DNA from: Myxococcales bacterium
GTDB lineage: Bacteria; Myxococcota_A; Polyangia; Haliangiales; Haliangiaceae
Assembly (NCBI GenBank): GCA_016706545.1
Contig: JADJJK010000034.1
Span: 25,923-89,922 of the forward strand
Direction: 5' to 3'
Length of the DNA stretch: 64,000 nt
Below the pieces are notes generated by a model. It had not been told where the DNA came from and did not search any database. It saw only the letters and a list, made by a program, of their open reading frames with translations. Shown here one piece after another: positions 42,901 to 51,470 of this stretch; position 1 is the stretch's first letter; each line of letters starts with the position of its first letter. A program made the position numbers and the translations under genes.

Positions 42901-44447
42901 GGTTGCTTGAGCGCCTGCGCCGCGCCGCCGGGGACGCAGCGCTGACCGACACCCTCAGCGAGGCCATGCGACCGACGATCTCCGCTCGCATCGGCGCCGA
43001 GATCGTCGTCGATGGCAACCTGGGTAACGACGTCAAGGTGATCTACGAGGTCGGCGCCGGCGGCAAGACCAGCGTCGCCCACGTGCGGGTGGGCCCCGGC
43101 GCCAAGGTCGGCGACATCCTGGCGCACACCGATACCATCGCGATGCTCAACCGGTACTCCGGCCTCACCGGCAAGGTGCGCCAGGTCTGGGACCGCCTCC
43201 GTTCGTTCGCCGGTATGGGCAAGGCGGCGCAGAACCCGTTCCCCGCCGGCAGCCAGGCCTTCAACTCCTGGCACGAGCTGGAGAAGCTGCAGCAGCTGAT
43301 GGGCTATCGCCGCCACCTGCTCCAGGAGCTGCTGCACAAGTCCCCGACGGCCACCGAGGCGCAGGTCGCGCTGCGCAAGGAGCTCGACTTCCTGGAGAAC
43401 GAGTTCGACGTCCACCAGCGGGCGGTGGACGCCCTGGTACACGAGCGCGGCCCGGGCGCGATCTCGATGACCGAGGCCACCAAGGACGCGCTGACCGCGG
43501 GCCATCACCTGCCGGACTTCCCTGGCAAGACCGCCGCGGAGCTCTCGGCCGACGACCTCAAGAGCAGCGCCTGGTACTTCGAACGACAGGACGACGGCAG
43601 CTTCCTGCTCAAGCAGAAGGTCGACAAGCAAGCGCCCCAGGTGCCGGTGACCACCCCGGCCCCCAAGCTCTCCGAGGCGATGCAGCACGCCAAGAGCGTC
43701 GCCGGCTCCGCCACCAAGGACTCGCTGAAGAAGCACATCATGGAGCCTGCCGAGTTCGCCGCCGCCGAGGCGCGCATCCGCCCGCTGGTGGAGGCCGCCA
43801 TCGCCGAGACCTACGACAAGGCCGTGGCCGCCGGCAAGACCGTCAAGCAAGCGCGCGACGACGCGACCAAGGTGGGCCGCGAGCTGGCTCGTAGTGAGGC
43901 GATTGAGGCAGGGAAAGAGGTGGCTTTCGCCAGGGCAAAGAAGTCACTCGCTGATGGCACAGCGTTCGATCCGGCGAAGCTGGACGCGGACACCACGGCC
44001 CAGCTCGCAAGGCACAAGAACACCGTCCTGGACGGACATCGACTCGCCCCCCTGCTCACAGACAAGAAAGAAGCGGACTTCTTGAGCACCATGGCCGGCG
44101 AAGTCAGCAACGGCCGGGTTCCACCACCGCGGACCATCTCCATCGGAGGTCCGCCTCCACAGCCTATGACGATGTGGGAGTACCCTGACGGGACGGTTGT
44201 CCGATACAAGCCACTTGGCGACAAGCATCGAGTCACACCCGCATTCAGCATCGAGATGAAGAAGAACCCGGCGCTTCCTGACAATGGGTCTACCGATGTC
44301 GCGTTCAAGGTCACAGCAGACGGACACGCAAGCCCTCGAAGCTACGAGTACATCGCGAACCCATACTCAAAGGCGCAACACGACAAGCAGAACAAAGCCT
44401 TCGAAGATGCCATCATGAAGCTCGTGCACTTTGAGCTAGAGAAATAG
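39906..44447 (+). CDS. Polymorphic toxin-type protein with two eCIS-core (DUF4157) domains
   Basis: 1513 residues from TTG at 39906, which has GGAG five bases upstream; the ATG at 39918 is the alternative. Two eCIS-core metalloprotease-like domains occur in tandem. The first is about 110-175, with HELTH at 165-169 (GVDVSSARVHDD...LMAHELTHVAQ). The second is about 375-445, with HELAH at 437-441 (GADVSSARLHTG...LLAHELAHTLQQ). The middle (about 640-1180) is helical, with hydrophobic helices near 870-960 (LALAVFSIGFGLAGAFMTGG, WGWLVAAWAGVALDF). The last roughly 190 residues have different base composition and a distinct domain (WEYPDGTVVRYKPLGDKHR, SIEMKKNP, FEDAIMKLVHFELEK). Proteins with this core are typically cargo or effectors of extracellular contractile injection systems. 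I infer a toxin; its activity is unknown. The next gene starts 5 bp later. Confidence 0.82.
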   Translation: MRQPMAHDDRQRPSGRLAPDADTPAAPQPANKVTRSALSAPATNARAASPGAFADARATSRDDWDPTTVMAALTGEPASAGEGTLTADDAATLAVERKGSGRAVDDGLAAKVTEQVGVDVSSARVHDDRLAHGAARAIGARAFAHEDDIFLGEGESELDAELMAHELTHVAQVRVLRAAPGVRGAASGAAAWRAKVTVGAADHPAERHADAVARQVVAGAQPAAPAPLLMDDDANAAAAPRTMRKGAFLAALRPAVQAAVEAELAATGATDGCPYLERVFAHYAAAPAAAAESLLLRWIPDARAAASAHDLLPMVIARVLQGVRAWRATGQLPAEVLAAAPQLAQQAADETAPPVAGSLDALEAELGPGQPLDATTQRRMAEGLGADVSSARLHTGALAHSKAEQHQAVAFAVGPNIVLGARAPQLDSPAGQALLAHELAHTLQQRDAAQDAHARRRPIAPESAAAEQDADQAGAQALATAAQAGASPAAMPESASVAGLVLLARRFGEVMRTDVALQRCSGGVDPKFTAAKAVGPDVGRPVAVSNPSGSTWFNRRQLTAGATLGAAPDEALALALARTLHRDAAVIPAQGQYFVYAIEGAGDLDLELVYGGNAGIRIEAGVAALVNEKGLTYHASDLASARDHAQPADGASADPFAAYQALHQARGGIEGLGEAELVATFEAAMFDTALAVLAESEVQAVRKAQQLGAQGATSPAEHGEIDATAREALRLQLQLEQTERHLHTIQSTPADPDTHDHPPGWFDDLPRLQQETTKLTTAKRQLLQRYPMLGRYRSSAELQAFLARPAKERERALASDARSVLMDIDTTRRNLQSGELNLWNLSSVVDATIAGLGIGKDSPQRARIEAKAKAQRTKEAVLNLALAVFSIGFGLAGAFMTGGTSLAFTAGAVGLGAYDAVTTTEDYFAQNAATNTDLDPDGGILPAEARMHWGWLVAAWAGVALDFADVLKAARVAEEVGHVARGGKSIREAAEALAHGDARLLERLRRAAGDAALTDTLSEAMRPTISARIGAEIVVDGNLGNDVKVIYEVGAGGKTSVAHVRVGPGAKVGDILAHTDTIAMLNRYSGLTGKVRQVWDRLRSFAGMGKAAQNPFPAGSQAFNSWHELEKLQQLMGYRRHLLQELLHKSPTATEAQVALRKELDFLENEFDVHQRAVDALVHERGPGAISMTEATKDALTAGHHLPDFPGKTAAELSADDLKSSAWYFERQDDGSFLLKQKVDKQAPQVPVTTPAPKLSEAMQHAKSVAGSATKDSLKKHIMEPAEFAAAEARIRPLVEAAIAETYDKAVAAGKTVKQARDDATKVGRELARSEAIEAGKEVAFARAKKSLADGTAFDPAKLDADTTAQLARHKNTVLDGHRLAPLLTDKKEADFLSTMAGEVSNGRVPPPRTISIGGPPPQPMTMWEYPDGTVVRYKPLGDKHRVTPAFSIEMKKNPALPDNGSTDVAFKVTADGHASPRSYEYIANPYSKAQHDKQNKAFEDAIMKLVHFELEK

Positions 44448-44452
44448 ATCCA

Positions 44453-45253
44453 ATGGGAGCGAACCTGATCGTCACGCCAGCACATGGGGTCTTTGACACC
44501 GACCTCATTCGCGAGCATCTGGAGGCTGAGCCCGACGCGCTCGCGTGTCCATATGAGGGCAACGTCTTTCTCCTGACCGGGCATCCATCCGGGATGGGGC
44601 GAGCTTTGGCTTCCTGGCGAGACGACCCGACCAGGTACCCATCCGGCGCAGCGATTCACATTTTCGGTGACAGGGTGCATGTCAACCAGGAGTACGCAGA
44701 CACCGAAGAGATGAAGAGCTGCATGCTGCTACTGCGCTGGCTCACGTCGAAGTACGATTGCAACATCCGCGAGGATGGTTACGCGGATCTGACGGAGCGG
44801 TTCCACGCTGAAGGGATGCGGGCGCTGTACCCTGAGTGGTTCCTCGCCGAGGCTGGTCAGGAGTGGCGCACGGAACTCCTCCAGATAGGCTTCTTTGACG
44901 ACTTCCTCGACTCTCGCGGAGGCGTCTCAGGATATCGTCTCAAGGACTGCATCGCCGACACGCCGCAAGAAGATGAGGACAAGCTCGTGGCCTACCTGCA
45001 GGCTGGCTACTTCTACCGCGCCTTCGGCGATCCAGAGGAGGAGCTGTACGACGTCCTCGACCACTCCGCGGAGATGAACCTCAAGCCCGCCCTGCTCACC
45101 GACGGGACCTATGTGTGGGCCACCGACCTGCCGTACTACGTCGCCAGGTACCACGCCCGGCTGCCGCGCTCCTTCTTGCTCCATGCCCGCAGGAACGGCT
45201 GGCAAGTGCCCCAGGACCTCGACATCAGCTCGCTGAAGATGCTCGACGCTTGA
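44453..45253 (+). CDS. Putative immunity protein for the upstream toxin
   Basis: 266 residues, no signal peptide, acidic, with no family recognised. The start is 5 bp after the stop of the eCIS-core protein, so the two genes are coupled. The first half has the same lower-GC codon use as the toxin end of its neighbour, and the composition returns to the genome's usual pattern in the last third. Position, size and composition fit a cognate immunity protein. This role is inference only; no motif supports it directly. Confidence 0.6.
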   Translation: MGANLIVTPAHGVFDTDLIREHLEAEPDALACPYEGNVFLLTGHPSGMGRALASWRDDPTRYPSGAAIHIFGDRVHVNQEYADTEEMKSCMLLLRWLTSKYDCNIREDGYADLTERFHAEGMRALYPEWFLAEAGQEWRTELLQIGFFDDFLDSRGGVSGYRLKDCIADTPQEDEDKLVAYLQAGYFYRAFGDPEEELYDVLDHSAEMNLKPALLTDGTYVWATDLPYYVARYHARLPRSFLLHARRNGWQVPQDLDISSLKMLDA

Positions 45254-45431
45254 GCAACGCGGCGCGACGGCGCCAGCGTCTCAGCGCCAGATCGCGTGCA
45301 TCACCCCGGCGGACGTACGCGAGGTGGGAACTCCCAGGTTCGCGGCGCAGCGCGAGGTCAGGGAACAACGCCAGGTCGCCGCGGTACACTGGTCGAACTG
45401 GTGCCGGCACCTGGCGCCAGGCGGTGCTACC

Positions 45432-46148
45432 ATGCTCCCGATGCACCGGCTGGCCCTGCTCGTCGCGCTGACCGCGTGCTCCAGCGGTCGCGAGCCCGGC
45501 GCCGAACCCGCCGCGCCCGGCGCGCCCCTCCCGCTGGCTCCCTCCGTGACTTCTCCTCCGTCTGCCCCCTCCTCGCCCCGCACGACCACCGCGCAGCTCG
45601 AGGCGGCGGTCGCTGCGGATCTCGCGGTGCTCGGCGCCGCCACCGCCAAGGACCTCCTGCCCGGCGCCCCGCCGCGCCCGCTGGTGGTCGCCGCACAGTT
45701 CCCGCTGCCTTACAGCGAGGGCCGCACGATCCTCGCGGTGGTTGGGCTCGCCCCCGGTGAGCCCGCCCGCCTCCTGGTGCCAACCCAGCTCGAGGCCCTG
45801 CGCTACACCCTGGCCATCACCGCCGATGGCCAGGTCGCGGTCGTCGCGCGGCCCGCGCGCGCCGACCTGGCCGCCGCCGCCAGCCGCGCCTTGGCTGACG
45901 AGGCCCGCGCGATCACGGCCGCCGAGGCCGCGCTTGATCACGCGCGGCTGCCGCTGCCCGCAGGCAAGGCTTCCTGGCGGCAGGCCCTACGCTCCGCCAC
46001 CTATGACGCGCGCTTGCCGGCGGGGCAGTTCGTTGGCGAGCCAACCTGGAGCTTCCTCTTCGATCCGTGGACCGAGGCCCATGGCTTTCATCAGGTCGTG
46101 CTCGACGCCAGGCTCGCGGTGACCCTGGTCAACGGCCGCGCGCCGTAG
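45432..46148 (+). CDS. Small lipoprotein of unknown function
   Basis: 238 residues from the ATG at 45432, with another ATG at 45441. The signal HRLALLVALTAC gives a lipobox (LTAC). A Ser/Pro/Ala-rich linker is followed by an alpha/beta domain (VVAAQFPLPYSEGRTILAVV...LRYTLAITADGQVAVVARP) and a C-terminal part with WSFLFDPWTEAHGFHQVVL. No family was recognised. Its stop codon is the first base triplet of an 11-bp tandem repeat array. Confidence 0.65.
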   Translation: MLPMHRLALLVALTACSSGREPGAEPAAPGAPLPLAPSVTSPPSAPSSPRTTTAQLEAAVAADLAVLGAATAKDLLPGAPPRPLVVAAQFPLPYSEGRTILAVVGLAPGEPARLLVPTQLEALRYTLAITADGQVAVVARPARADLAAAASRALADEARAITAAEAALDHARLPLPAGKASWRQALRSATYDARLPAGQFVGEPTWSFLFDPWTEAHGFHQVVLDARLAVTLVNGRAP

Positions 46149-46212
46149 CCGCCTCGGAGCCGCCCCGAAGCCGCCCCGAAGCCGCCCCGAAGCCGCCCCG
46201 AAGCCGCCTCGG
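46147..46212. repeat. Six 11-bp tandem repeats after the lipoprotein gene
   Basis: Units AGCCGCCTCGG, four of AGCCGCCCCGA, and AGCCGCCTCGG again. The array begins within the stop codon of the gene ending at 46148. Confidence 0.95.
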
Positions 46213-46313
46213 AGCCGGCTCGCCGGCGAGCGCGAGCCCGCGATCAACAACCTGGTGGGCCCGTCGCGCCCTGATGGCCCCTGCTGCTGGGTGCTGCTAG
46301 CGTTGATGGCGAG

Positions 46314-48074
46314 ATGCAAAAGCTCCTCTTGGCGCTGTGCGTGATGAGCGTGATCGGCGGCTGCCGCAAGGGCGCCCAACCTGCGGTCAGCGATTCCAGC
46401 GAGGCCGGCGGCGTGCCCAGCGGCCTCATCGAGCTCGTGGACGTGCTTCCGGCGGACACCGCGGCCTTCGGGTACGTCGAGTTTGGCGACACGTTGCGCG
46501 ACCTGCCCCCAGCGTTCATCGATCACCGCGGGGCGTTCCACGATCTGATGGACATGGTCAAGCGCCGCTGGGGTGTGGACCCGCGGCTGGCGAGCGGCCT
46601 GGGCGTCGTCTTCCTCGAGATCGATGACGAGCCGGTGCTGGTGAGCAACGAGCAGGCGATCGCGACCACGGCGCAAGACGGCGAGCGCGCGGTCGCGCGG
46701 CTGGGCAAGCTCAGCGCGGTGGGCTCGCCCGCGGCCATCGCCGCGTGGTCGGCCGCCCTCCGCGGCAAGGCACGGCTGCGCTCGGCGCAGCCAGCGTGGA
46801 TCAAGTCTGCGCTGCGCCACGCCGCGGGCCAGCCGCTGATGTTCTCGATCCTGGCCAGCCGCGGATTCGATGAGCAGGCGCTCGCGGAGCTGCCGCCCGC
46901 GGCCCGAGACCTGACCGTCGCCACCTTCACGCTGAGCGGCACCGGCGCCAGCCTCTCTCTGCAAGCCAGGCCCGGCCGCGGCGACGCGCTCCGCGCGGCG
47001 CTCGAGAGCGCGCTGGCGCTCGGCAAGCAGGAGCTGGCCAAGGCGGTGACCCGGTTGTCCGCGGCCGGGCCCGGCAGCCCGGGGGCGCTCGCGGGAGTCA
47101 TGATGAAGCACTACGGCAACGCCTTGCTCTCCAGCCTTGGCGTGACGGCCAGGGGCGAAGAGCTCGACGTGCGCGTGGCCTGGCATCCTCCCACGTTGCC
47201 GGCCTCCGTCGCCACACAAGGGCTCGCCGAGCGCGCGATCGCCGCTGGCGAATGGAACGTCGCGCAGCTCGACTTCGGCGCCCCGGTGCTGGAGTACCTG
47301 ATCGCCGCCAGCGACGTGCTGCGCGCCCCGCTCGATCGCGCGGCCTTGCATCGCGAGCTGACCACCAGCCTCGCCGCCCTGCTCGAGATCCCGCGGATCG
47401 ATCCGCTGCGCGTGGTGATGTCCACCGGCTCGAACGTGATCGTCTCGATCCACAGCTCCATCGCGCCGGGACCGCAGCCGACGCGCCGGCTCGGTGATAG
47501 CCCGTGGGTGCTGCAGACGGCTCCTTGGGGGCTCGTGCTGTCGATGAACACCGACCCCGCCGCGCTTGGCGCCGACCTGCCCCCTCGAACCGGCGCGCCG
47601 CTGCCGCTCTTGGCCAGCTCCGAAGCAGCCACGGGGGCCGCCTTCTTTCGCTGGATCGTCGACGCGAGCCGCGCCCCAAGCGCCATGCCCTTTGGCATGC
47701 CGCTTGGCACCGTGCAGCTCACCGCGACGGACTCGCGCATCAAGGCGACCGTGACGGCGCTCGCGGGCCAGGGCCCGGTGCTGAGCGCGGCGTTGCAGCA
47801 ACTCAAGACCACGTTGCTGACCCAGGCGGAGGCCGCCTATCAGGCGCGCGCCCAGGGCACCGCTGAAGACGAGATCTCCAGCGTGTTGCAACACCACCTG
47901 GCCAGCGTCATCTCCAAGCTGGCCACCCCGAGCTCGGTCACAGCCGACCAGCTCACCTTCGAGAAGGACGTTCCTCAGCTCAAGACCTTCGCGCTGGGGG
48001 TCGGCGGCATCGGCGTCGTCGTGACCGGCGTCGCCGCCATCGTGCTCCACGCCTTCATGGGCCACATGAAATGA
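46314..48074 (+). CDS. Lipoprotein paralogous to the pilin-domain lipoprotein, truncated at the pilin helix
   Basis: 586 residues. The lipoprotein signal MQKLLLALCVMSVIGGC is followed by the same unknown domain as in the product of 37688-39808: TAAFGYVEFGDTLRDLPP, DLMDMVKRRWGVDPR, MKHYGNALLSSLGV, APVLEYLIAASDVL. It ends in a hydrophobic helix (VGGIGVVVTGVAAIVLHAFM) just where the paralogue enters its pilin-like domain, so the globular pilin part is missing. The two paralogues bracket the toxin-immunity pair. Confidence 0.75.
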   Translation: MQKLLLALCVMSVIGGCRKGAQPAVSDSSEAGGVPSGLIELVDVLPADTAAFGYVEFGDTLRDLPPAFIDHRGAFHDLMDMVKRRWGVDPRLASGLGVVFLEIDDEPVLVSNEQAIATTAQDGERAVARLGKLSAVGSPAAIAAWSAALRGKARLRSAQPAWIKSALRHAAGQPLMFSILASRGFDEQALAELPPAARDLTVATFTLSGTGASLSLQARPGRGDALRAALESALALGKQELAKAVTRLSAAGPGSPGALAGVMMKHYGNALLSSLGVTARGEELDVRVAWHPPTLPASVATQGLAERAIAAGEWNVAQLDFGAPVLEYLIAASDVLRAPLDRAALHRELTTSLAALLEIPRIDPLRVVMSTGSNVIVSIHSSIAPGPQPTRRLGDSPWVLQTAPWGLVLSMNTDPAALGADLPPRTGAPLPLLASSEAATGAAFFRWIVDASRAPSAMPFGMPLGTVQLTATDSRIKATVTALAGQGPVLSAALQQLKTTLLTQAEAAYQARAQGTAEDEISSVLQHHLASVISKLATPSSVTADQLTFEKDVPQLKTFALGVGGIGVVVTGVAAIVLHAFMGHMK

Positions 48075-48102
48075 GCTTCACGCGCACCGCATGGTGCCGC
48101 GC

Positions 48103-50830
48103 TCAGTAGCAGCTCGTGACGTACCCCTCGCCGGCGAGGTCCATCGTCGAGCACGCCCGCGAGACCACGATCATGCTGCCAGAGCCCTCCGCCCGCCACG
48201 GGGTCGCCCACTGGGTCTCGGGGTACTGGTTGGTCTGCAGCGCCCCGGTGCCCAGCCGGATGGCGAAGCGCTCGATCCCCATCTGCAGGGCCAGCACGTT
48301 GCTCAGCTGGAACTTCGGGGTCTCCGCGAACGGCGTACCGAGGTTGGAGTTCGACATCGTGTACAGCGACCCAGCCGCCGGCGTGGCCTTGGTGAAGGCC
48401 AGCGAGTCGCGTCCCAGGGTCACGCCGGTGACCCCGGTGGCGATGTCGACCCAGGTGCCCTCCTTGTGATAGCGCAAGGTGCCGGAGATGGTGCGGAGCA
48501 CCGAGAAGTCGCCGAAGAACTGCAGGTCCGCGACCGACGTGGCGATCTGGCTCCACGCCCCGGCAGGCGTCCGCACTCGAGCTGTGTTGGCGGCGTCGAT
48601 ATAGCCAACGCGGGCCGCGGCGGCGCAGGCTGCCTCTGCTGCTGCCACGGTGTTGCCCCCGGCGACGCCGCAGCCGCTGACCACGACCTTCTTGGCGCCG
48701 CTGGCGACATACACCACCCAGGGCGAGGTCAACGAACCGTCCTTGACCTCGATCTTCCCAGCGCTGGAGCGCAACGCGATGAGCCGGCCCGCCGCGGCGA
48801 TCTCGACCGCCGCGCCAGCGGGCGCGAGCTGCACGAAGGCGCCAGCCACCAGGCCCCCTTCCTTGGCCCACACCGAGTTGTCGTTCTTGCGAAGGACGAT
48901 GCGGTCGCCAGCCAGCCGGACCCCTGCCACGTTGGTGGCGACGCTGGTCCAGGTCCCGGGAGCGGGAAGCTCACTGCGGACCTGCAGCGTGCCCGCCACG
49001 ATGCGCGCCGTGCGATCCACCTCCGCCGCCAGCGCCGGCGCATCCAGGTAGTCGAAGAGCTGCGACCGCGCGCGCTCCAGCGCCGCCGCCGTCTGCGCGC
49101 TGGCGTACGAGTGAGGAAAGAGCGTGTTCGCGACGGAGTTCGCCAGCGCGGGGTTGGTCCTGGCCACCATGGCCAGGTACTCATAGTCCTCGCGACCCTC
49201 GCGCATCATCTTGAGTCGGATCGACTCGACGGGGATGTGCGAGGTGCCGCCCACTCGAGCGGGCGTGCCGGTATAGAAGAACGTGCCCTCGCCGTGCCCA
49301 CCGTAGCTGCACTGATTGGTCCAGCTCGTGTTGAGCATGGACGCGATATCCCAGAACAGCTCGTTGGTGACCCGGAAGCGGAAGGACTGCCAGCCAAACG
49401 CGCGCACCTGCACGGAGCTGGTATCGATCATGAGATTGGGCCAGCCCGTGTGTTCGATCCCCTTCGACGGGGTGCCGCAGCCAACCGGCATGCCGCAGCC
49501 ATGAGAAGGACAGGCCTGATATCCCCACATCTCGCGCTTGGCCGCCCCGCTCATCCAGGCGTCGTACTTGGCGCGTTGACTTCCGGCGTAGGCGCCCGAG
49601 CGGTCCTCCAGCTCGTTGATGATCGGCACGAAGGCGTCGATCTTGGTTGCCGCGTTCCTCGACACCGCGTCCTGCATGGAGGCGGTCAGGATGATGCGCG
49701 AGCTCGCGTCGATCGCGTGGACCTTGTCTGACCAGAGCTTGAACGTGTTCCAGGCCGCGGCTGGATCGCCGGCCCAGGTTGGTTCATCTACTGGATAGAA
49801 GTACAGCCGGTCATAGAAGCCGTGCGCGTTGGCGAAGGTGATCCAGGCCGACACGTCTGTGTCTGTCATCTCGCGATGGAACACCGTGGTCAGCTTGGCC
49901 CCAGGGAGCCGCGCGCTACTGGTGCCCTTGAGCATCGGCAAGGTCAGCGCGGTGAACCGGCCGAGCGCTGCCGGCGACGAAGGTAGCCCGTCGATCGGGG
50001 TCGCGATGGTGAGCCGGTGCTCCAGCGCCGAGCGGACGTAGAGCGCGCGGAGCTGCGCCGCCGGCTCGTCCGCGGTGATGCCGTGCGCCGCAGCGGGCTC
50101 GTCCCACTTCATGCTGAACGCCGACCGCAAGCTGGGAGTCGAGGGCAAGGTGAACGCCCCCACGCGCAGCGACACTGGGACCACCGCGTGCGCGACGCCG
50201 TTGACCAGCACCGTGACAGAGCCAGTGTACGTCCCGGGCACCTGGTTCTGCGGCACCAGGAGCTCCACCCACACCGCGCGGTTTGCGTTCGCCGGCACGG
50301 TCAGCGGAAAGGCATTTCGCTTCTCCCGGAAGTACGTATCCACGTCAGGGACCAGCGCGTCCGGCCACTCCCCGAGCTTGGAGACGCTCCAGCTATCCTC
50401 CGCGTTCGCTGGCTCGTCATTCGAGGGCTCGGCGAAGACCTTGTAGTAGCGCTCCGCGTACAGAGCGACGTTGGCCGCGGGAATGGAGGCCCCGCCTGGC
50501 CCCGTCAGCGAGCCGACCTGCACGCTGACGTTGGACACAGTCGTAGCGCCGGCTTTCAGGATCAGCTGAAACGCCTCGAACTCGTTGCGCGCCGCCTTGA
50601 GCGAGGCCGTCGCCGCCAGCGGCGGCGTCATGGTGGGGCGGACCTTCTGCGACGATGGGGCTACCCCCACCGTCAGATCCGCGGCGGCGAGCGCGCTGGT
50701 GGCGGCGGCTTGCACGGCCTCGTTGGCCTCGGGCTCGAGCTCGCCTGGCTCCGTGAGGTCAGCACACGCGGACAAGAGCCCGGTCGCCAATGCAGAGGAG
50801 ATATAGAGAAGCTGATGAGTTCTTCGCATA
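48103..50830 (-). CDS. DUF4091 (GH123-like) lipoprotein
   Basis: 908 residues from the ATG at 50830. The lipoprotein signal ends at GLLSAC. Residues about 60-230 are a beta-sandwich; residues about 240-560 are a (beta/alpha)8-like domain, with the acidic pair in YFYPVDEPTW that fits the Asp-Glu catalytic pair of glycoside hydrolase family 123, and the DUF4091 end SIRLKMMREGREDYEYLAMV. Residues about 590-900 are repeated beta-rich segments (for example TWTSVATNVAGVRLAGDRIV, WVDIATGVTGVTLGRDSL), resembling a propeller or lectin. It is probably a cell-surface glycan-degrading or glycan-binding protein. It converges with the paralogous lipoprotein gene. Confidence 0.8.
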
Positions 50831-51470
50831 TGTGAATTCCAGTGTTGCGGACTGACAAGCTGACCAGCCACGAGCGCGCGCGATCCCACACGACGCGGGG
50901 CCGCATCGGCATTCCTGTCGTCGCAGGACGCTGACAGGAGCCGCAGGCCGCCGTTGTGCAGCGGACGCGCGGCCCACTGGCTGAACTAGACAGCAGGCAC
51001 TTCAGCAAGCGCTGTGCCGCGCACCCGGCCCGGCAACAACCCAGCAACAACATGGAATCTCGTCATCAGCGGCCGCCAGCACGAGCGACTTGCTGGGTCC
51101 TGCCGACAAGTCGAGGCTCCGGGGGCCGGAAGTCCCCACGAAGTCCCCACGAAGTCCCCACGCCGCCCGCGTCGTTCGTGCCCAAGGTGGGAGGTATGCG
51201 GGAGTGCAGATCATCACCCTGCTGTCGCCCTAGGGTTCCCGGGTGCGCTAGCTGCCGCGCGTCACCCCACCCGGCGCGAGGCGCCCCAGGGCCCGCAATC
51301 TCGCCTGGATAGGCGACTTGACGCATCGCATGATGTGCCACCATTGTATGCATCTGCCAACAATGTTGGCACCTGTCAGGCCAGCCATGGCCTGTAAGCA
51401 GTTGAAACCCATGCCTCTCGATCTTGGCCGATGGGTTGCTCTACACTGGTCCCGCACTGGAGGTGATCGA
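50831..51470. other. Gene-free divergent promoter region with an 11-bp triplet repeat
   Basis: No gene was recognised in these 640 bp between two divergent lipoprotein genes. Three perfect 11-bp units AAGTCCCCACG stand at 51130-51162. The right end is less GC-rich and leads to an excellent ribosome-binding site (GGAGGTGAT at 51460-51468) for the vWA gene. Confidence 0.7.
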
